Assembly (NCBI GenBank): GCA_947650285.1
Contig: CANTFL010000221.1
Coordinates: 186,001 to 250,000, forward strand
DNA from: Hyaloperonospora brassicae
Taxonomy: Eukaryota > Oomycota > Peronosporomycetes > Peronosporales > Peronosporaceae
DNA length: 64,000 nt
Reading direction: 5' to 3'
Shown: in pieces, positions 58,531-64,000 of the stretch
Position numbering within the stretch: position 1 is the stretch's first letter
Layout of the letters: each line of letters begins with the position of its first letter
The notes under the pieces: generated by a model
Told to the model about the DNA's origin: nothing
Databases searched by the model: none
The model's input: only the letters and a program-made list of their open reading frames with translations
Translations under genes and position numbers: made by a program

Positions 58531-59560
58531 AATGTGGAGCGGAACGAGCAAGTTGCTCGACGTCTTGCTCAATATGAACCAATTCTTTGGGAGAACGAAA
58601 AGCGCGCGGAGAAGAAGAATGCCACTTCATATTAAAAACGCGAAATGGGGGTTACGCGCACCAAACACAATAACCACGGCTAGCTATTCCACGAGCTTAA
58701 AGAAGAATGTCGACATAGAAGTCGTAAATATCGCTCATCAATTAGACTTAAAGAATTATAATGAAGCTATACGCAGCACATAGAAGGACGCATGGAAATC
58801 GGCTAAGCAAGAAGAATGAAATATTCTTGAAGCAAATAGAGTTTGTAAAGTAGTACATCGCCTAACAAATCTCAAGAGCCTGCATTCAAAGTGGGTCTAT
58901 AAACCTAAAAGTGATGCAAATGGTGAGTTTGAACGCATCAAGACCAGGTTGGTAGCCTGAGATATTGAACAAGATTTTAGTCGTGATTACAATATAATTT
59001 TGCAGCTGTCATGGATATATCGTGAGTCAAATTTTTATTTGCTTTGGATAAAAATTGGAGAGTGTTAGCGAATCGCGGCGACATACCAAACGCGTATGAA
59101 AAAGCTTAAAAAGTACCTGAGCTAAAACATTACTTCGTATACCCCAAAAAATGATGATACGACGTGAAGTCTCAAAAATATAGGTGCAACTAGCGCAAAC
59201 GAGATCGCGTTGGAGTTACTCAAGGCACGGTGGGGACTTAAACAGGCCATTCGGTTGTGGAGTGAATTGCTACATACCAAATTATATAATTGAACTCTTT
59301 CAAAAAGTCGTTAACATTACTTGTGTGTATTGAAAGCACATGCAGGTTAATTGTTGGTGTGTATGTTTATTTTCTTCTTGTAACAGCGACTCGGTCAAAC
59401 CTGGTTGATAGATTTTTTGTCGAGTCAAAGGAACCTTTTGTCAAGGGCATAGGCACTATCAGTATTTTTTTTGGGCATGCGCATAGATTACGACGATGAA
59501 AAGGGTAAAATGTAGATCAAGAAGTGACGATACGAGATATGTTACGCGACATATATTTGG
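58530..59560 (+). pseudogene. copia reverse transcriptase fossil
   Basis: DLKNYNEAIRST, ILEANRVCKVVHRLTN, LHSKWVYKPKSDANGEFERI and KTRLVA are the N-terminal copia RT signatures (58,740-58,960). GGDLNRPFGCGVN corresponds to the GLKQ block. The catalytic motif, normally YVDDLL, reads YVYFLLVTATRSNLVDRFF near 59,365. The catalytic Asp pair is therefore lost. Confidence 0.8.
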
Positions 59561-59889
59561 AGGAGGCAAGCAGAGCCTGTACGCTTATCGTTGAAGACTC
59601 GAGCAACTCCCATGATAAGAGTGTGAAATAATCGAGCAAATAACACGACGTTTCGGTCACCATCAATCATTTCCAGTCTTTTGTTGGACACTTCTTTTAT
59701 TTTTAGATGCATCAGGTCATATTTATCGTACGCATTGCACAAAGTGTCCAAAAATCCCTTTTGAAGGTCAGGCGACGGCAAAATTGCCAAGGGAATTGCA
59801 AGATCTTTGCAGAGAACGAAAACAATGTATTTGAAAATGTAAGGAGATCTCTCGTAGCCTTAGGGTATTAAATCGATGGATACATCGAT

Positions 59890-60353
59890 GCTGATTTTTG
59901 CCACGAATCAGACTGACTAGAAAGTCGATTATCGGTGTCTGGATAACCGTCGATGGAATACCAGTGTCGTGATTAGCTAAAAAGCAAGGCGGTAAGTCAT
60001 TATCCACCATGGATGGCGGCTTCGGTTGTGGTTGTGCAAACGCTTGGGGTACGTGAAATAATTATCTAGATTCAGCTGAAATGCGAAAAATCTGTCATTT
60101 AATATATGTGGATACCCAGGTGGCATTGAAACAGCTAGGAAGTAATGGATCATCTGCAAATAATGAGACATGTTGCCGGCAAATTACCTTTGTAAGCTTG
60201 CACGTAAAAGCGGTGTATATGTCCCACAGTACCTTGAAAGTCGCAAACATGCCTGCTGACTTTATGACAAGTCTTTTGCAGCACCACGATCGAAAAAGAT
60301 CAAGGGTTTGGTGGGTCTCGGTACATGTTCAGATGCTGACAAGAAATAAATGA
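59890..60353 (+). pseudogene. copia RNase H fossil
   Basis: RLTRKSIIGVWITVDGIPVS, then LAKKQGGKSLSTMDGGF and, from 60,080, HLIYVDTQVALKQLGSNGSS and KVANMPADFMTSLL correspond to the copia RNase H end. One stop follows the IPVS block, and the final frame closes at 60,353. Minus-strand frames over this region are incidental. Confidence 0.8.
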
Positions 60354-60504
60354 TGCTACAATAACCGATGAAATGGTTGCAAAATACGATGATTAACAGC
60401 AAGGGAGACACGTTTTTAAAGATGAATTTTGTTTGCATTATAGGGTACTCTAACTAACAAACCTGGTAGTAGGACGTGTAGTGTAGTCCTTTATGGAGGA
60501 GTGT

Positions 60505-60765
60505 CGGATGTATGACGACTGTGGGGAGGTAGTTAAATTTGCGGTTTTGGGTCGTTAAGCCATGAAATTATATATTGCGTGTTTATACGTGAAATACACA
60601 GCGTGTTTAGTGTGAAACATGGCATTACGTACTTAGATTAAAGGAAGGATCTCAATCGAATATACATACTTAATTTACTTATTACCGCGTGTGTGGTTCG
60701 CGTTTCCTCTGTGTTTGTCTCAGCGTGGCTGGGAAAATAATAAGTGCCCATTTAATTACCGCCCC
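60505..60765 (+). repeat. 3' LTR of decayed copia element
   Basis: Direct repeat of 55,575-55,820. It is preceded by the purine-rich GGAGGAG (60,496-60,502), a reasonable polypurine tract, just before TGTCGGATG, which may be the LTR start. Confidence 0.7.
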
Positions 60766-61400
60766 AGCCAAGATGGTTCGATATTATCTTGCGCATGAGT
60801 GGATATGCTGTATAAGATAGAGAAATAGGTAGCATCAGTAAGTGAATGCGAGTTTTACTTAACAGTCTCCCCATCGACAAGTAATGGGTACAATGGAAGA
60901 CAATCACCAATACAAAGCAGAAGTTAAACTTATTTTTTTTTGTATTGTAAATAAGGAAATTAAACTAATTTAGTGATCAAAAAAGATAATTTGGGCACTC
61001 AAAACAACCCCACTTCCCATAAAAACAAGCCAAAATTCATTTTTAAAGCTTTCACTTCTGTAACATAACAAAAGTATCAGGCTACTGGCTAGTTTGCTAC
61101 CTTCCCAACGGTATGAGACTCAACCATAGCTTCTTTCATCTGAAATAACAATCATTACACAGGCCAAGACACATTAAGACATTATATATAACCGTTTCGT
61201 GCCTGTTGGTGTGACATCGGACCAGTATAAAATGTCGCAGATCCGTCAAATTAATGGACAACGTCTGCAAATATGCAAACACAAGGATGAAAGCCCAATT
61301 TTATATCAAAAGACATTGGCGAATTAAGCTACGATAGAGTTCGGCCTTATCAAATCCCTTTCGCAGGCATCAAGCGTCAATATCTTTCAAAAGCTGTCAT
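60766..61400. other. spacer, no supported gene
   Basis: AT-rich, with a long poly-T run near 60,933 and AATAAA-like sequence. No gene is recognised. Confidence 0.35.
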
Positions 61401-61409
61401 TATCTGAAG

Positions 61410-62350
61410 AATATGGATCCAAGCAGCCAATTCAAAGCGACAGCGACTGGCATAACATACTTTAATAGGAGAAGCTGTGTATCTTTGAGTCCTGCAATTT
61501 CAATACCGCGAAGTGATAATTACAATGGATATCATCTGTGGGAAGCCTCATCGGCTTGCTCAATTGCTTGGTGCTCCTGGCGACGACATCACTTTCTCGC
61601 ACGGATGACTTCATAGATCCCAGTGACGTCACATGCTCCCCGATCTAAACATGTTTGGTGAATTTGTCTCGGTGGTCGTGGAGGCAATGAAGAAAGATCT
61701 TCCTGGTGTAAAAAAGGTAACCGCAGAGTACACGATGTTTGATGTTTATGTGGTAAAGTCTCTATAAATTTTGGGAGGTGGATCGGTGACCACCCAGTTG
61801 AGACGTCACTATCTGGCCGAAAACGACACCGGGTGATCTAGCGATCCAATGGGAGATGGAAGGTGATCCCTGAGCGGCTCAACAAGCCATTCCAACCGTT
61901 ACTAGGGTGGCGGAGACGGGGAAGTATCTGAGAAAAGACAACAAATTAGAAGGATTTCCATGGAGCAATCTGGGACGAGTCGCAGATATAGATAATTTCC
62001 ACGGTGTGATCTGGGACAAAGGTGTAACATCCTGCGCATAGGTGATACTGTATACCGATCTCACAAAAAGGGTACTGATTTTGGTTGATTATAGCCCGAT
62101 GTCGAAGTGTGAATACTCATGGGAGTTTAAGGAGTTGTTCTAAGACATGTGGAGGGTCTCTTCAATCAGATGAATTATGAAGGGTGGTACGTGAACACGT
62201 ACATTGTCAGAAGAACATCTACTGCTAAATTGTACCGTGTCGATCCTTAACTATCTCGAATTGGAAATCAGATCGGGCATGTTCTGTGTTGATTATGGAT
62301 ATATCGCTGATGAAATTTTAGATCATGATAAATATGTTTGTTGAAGGTGT
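61410..62350 (+). pseudogene. unidentified decayed coding sequence, Trp-rich
   Basis: Plus-strand frames contain GFPWSNLGRVADIDNFHGVIW-like and VILYTDLTKRVLILVDYSP, KCEYSWEFKELF pieces around 61,940-62,145, interrupted by stops. The composition is protein-like and could be part of an oomycete retroelement gag, but I cannot assign it. It precedes an LTR-like stretch. Confidence 0.35.
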
Positions 62351-62399
62351 ATGAGTGATGTTACAAAAGTTTAGACCGATAGAACTAGTGGAAGCCGGT

Positions 62400-62860
62400 T
62401 AAATTGACGTCTCAAAATGGATTTAGACACATTCGGCATTTGGGTACTATTTCGGGCTCATTAGTACCAAAAATGGGACTTCGGTACCACATTTTGATTT
62501 GGTTCTCTTTTGGCGTTTAGGAACAATATCGGGAATATTGGCGCTATCTTTGGACTACAGGTCATAAAATTTCGACACGTGTTTAAAGGGGCGGTCAAGC
62601 TTAAAGGAGATATCGGTTTGGAGAGTTACCTACAATTCTACTTGGCTTATAAATAAGTTGGATATTAATTTGGTTGGATAATAAAATAGTTACCGTTTTT
62701 ACATAGAAAGTACGTCGCAGACGTCTCTTCCGGGCAGGATATTTGGCCCCCTGTCGATCAATACACTTCGCCACACCGTGTTTCGTGTACTCACCTTGGT
62801 CTGTTTGGCCAAGGTGGGGTTAAGGTAACTCAACTTAGCTCAAACTGCTAGGGTAGCAGC
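62400..62860 (+). repeat. LTR-like stretch
   Basis: TTGGCTTATAAATAAGTTGG (62,641-62,660) followed by AATAAAATAG resembles a U3/R promoter-polyA unit. Near its end are hairpins CACCTTGG/CCAAGGTG (62,792-62,816) and CTGCTA/TAGCAG (62,845-62,859). No second copy lies in the window, so the LTR nature is inferred from composition only. Confidence 0.35.
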
Positions 62861-62889
62861 ACACAACGGTAAAGGAAAAGGATTTTGGT

Positions 62890-63470
62890 TATAAGATCGC
62901 GATACGGCTCGAATGGCTGAAAAATCTGGACAAGGAGTTCAAGACAAGACCGAGCAAGATCGAATCGATACACAAGGCAGATCGGTCCGTTTCATTTTGG
63001 CGAAGCTCACGACCTATCTTTTACACTGCGCACTTCCGACAAGATCTTCCGATCCCAAGACCAGATCGGATCGATCCCAAGGCAAGATCGACGCAGGACA
63101 ACTATTTGCTGAGTGGAGGTTTACGCCCAGCAAAGACTCTGATCCCGAAGACAGATTGAGATCAGTGTGATTTAAGATCAAGATCGCGACATCTCCACAC
63201 AGTGATCGTCGCGACTTAAGATCAAGATCGCAGAACCCCAATCCGTGGTGTGAAGATATCTTCACCGGAAGCGAACTCTCAACCCCAAACCCTCAGCGAG
63301 ATCGACATCTCCCAAGGCCGTTAAGAAGAGCTCAAGCCAGCCCAACTGACGTGTACACAAGGTGAGCACAAGGCCATACAACAAGGCACGGATCGGAGTA
63401 CCCCCTCCGTGAGTCGGCAAGTCTGGGAAAGTGGAAGATCGACCCTCACATCTGCGAATTTGTTAGATCG
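62890..63470. other. GATC-dense region, possible retroelement leader
   Basis: I count 20 GATC tetranucleotides in about 580 bp, many as AAGATCG or AGATCGA. A direct repeat TTAAGATCAAGATCGC occurs at 63,171 and 63,217. An 85-codon frame at 62,913-63,170 lies over it but looks like low-complexity Asp/Arg/Ser and is not called as a gene. Confidence 0.6.
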
Positions 63471-64000
63471 ACTTCACTGCGTTTACAACATGGATAAAAC
63501 CGGTGAATTTTGTCGTTTATATTTCGAATTGAAAGAGAGTCTATAAAATATAAGTAAGAAGACTCTACTACAAAATGACACCAGACAGGACTATTGCATA
63601 GCATAAAATTGAAGGACACAAAAAGACAAATTGAGTATATTGCAGAATGCTTGTTGCCATATACTTACACAGGAATATGCACTGACATCCTATGCAGACG
63701 GGGATTACAATAGCGCTCAATGCAAATGCTGATGGCTCTGACAAGCCACATCCTTTTCTATCTGGATAGCGAAGAAACTCGCTGCTTTGACAAGAAATCA
63801 GGTCGAGCACATGGATATCTCTATCGCAACAACACATAGTCTTACAGGACGGGCATATTATATATTGAATGGGTTGCAAATCTAGACAAAACCATGAGAT
63901 TGCGTAGCCCTTGAAAATAAGAACTTTCGTTGATCTAATATTGTATTGTTTTAGATCAAAAGTAGAAATATCCTATTATTAGTTGACAATGATCCGTTGC
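63471..64000. other. right flank, no supported gene
   Basis: The minus-strand frame 63,568-63,879 (103 codons) is Cys-rich (CPSCKTMCCC near its start) but has no recognised domain and no homologous copy here. I leave it unassigned. Confidence 0.3.

Larger units (their letters stand above)
55575..60765 (+). mobile_element. decayed Ty1/copia retrotransposon
   Basis: Direct LTRs flank, in order, gag-like, pre-integrase, integrase, reverse transcriptase and RNase H fossils on the plus strand. Integrase before RT is the copia order. Stops and frame changes occur throughout, and the LTRs are clearly diverged, so the copy is dead and older than the gypsy element at 27 kb. Confidence 0.85.

Noticed and set aside
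59542..60171. Minus-strand ORFs within the copia element
   Set aside because: The plus strand shows clear copia RT and RNase H motifs here; the minus frames are shadows.
62913..63170. 85-codon ORF over the GATC-rich region
   Set aside because: Composition follows the short repeats, and there is no domain or signal.

Overview
This window looks like a repeat-rich, gene-poor piece of nuclear DNA from a plant-pathogenic oomycete (Peronosporales; a downy mildew or Phytophthora relative). The evidence is one small secreted RxLR/EER-like effector gene with an oomycete-type initiator/FPR core-promoter motif, plus Ty3/gypsy, Ty1/copia and LINE remains whose protein motifs match those I know from oomycetes. 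I see no other intact host gene, no rRNA or tRNA, and no CRISPR array.

Layout. 336-1223: two LTRs of one family head to head, forming a fold-back. About 1.8-5.0 kb: decayed LINE fragments on both strands. 5.67-6.10 kb: the effector gene. 7.0-7.35 kb: a GTT/GCT-rich minisatellite. 9.3-11.0 kb: repeated LTR-like copies. 13.0-16.0 kb: a 240-bp inverted repeat enclosing a solo LTR of the same family as at 0.3-1.2 kb. 16-26.6 kb: AT-rich decayed sequence of unknown origin. 27,283-35,268: a complete 7,986-bp Ty3/gypsy chromoviral element on the minus strand (5-bp TSD TCACC, near-identical LTRs). 35.4-49.7 kb: an old, internally decayed gypsy element on the minus strand, with similar flanking LTRs. 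50-55.5 kb: AT-rich spacer with simple repeats and one strong hairpin. 55.6-60.8 kb: a decayed copia element on the plus strand. 61-64 kb: unidentified fossil sequence, an LTR-like stretch and a GATC-dense leader-like region.

The main point of interest is the 27.3-35.3 kb element. (1) Its LTRs, leader, gag, pol and 3' region are packed with short perfect inverted repeats (7-11 bp arms, loops mostly 1-12 nt), roughly one every 40-60 bp in the stretches I read closely. They run through codons for conserved protein motifs. Chance predicts under one such stem per kb. (2) It carries an intact 534-codon ORF on the strand opposite gag-pol, between pol and the 3' LTR. This ORF overlaps the chromodomain end of pol by about 630 bp, while the sense frames are interrupted several times. 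(3) Its two LTRs differ mainly inside one hairpin, where a C-G pair is replaced by a T-A pair. Together these suggest a retrotransposon lineage whose sequence is shaped by hairpin formation, through selection on structure or through template switching during replication, and which carries an antisense accessory gene.
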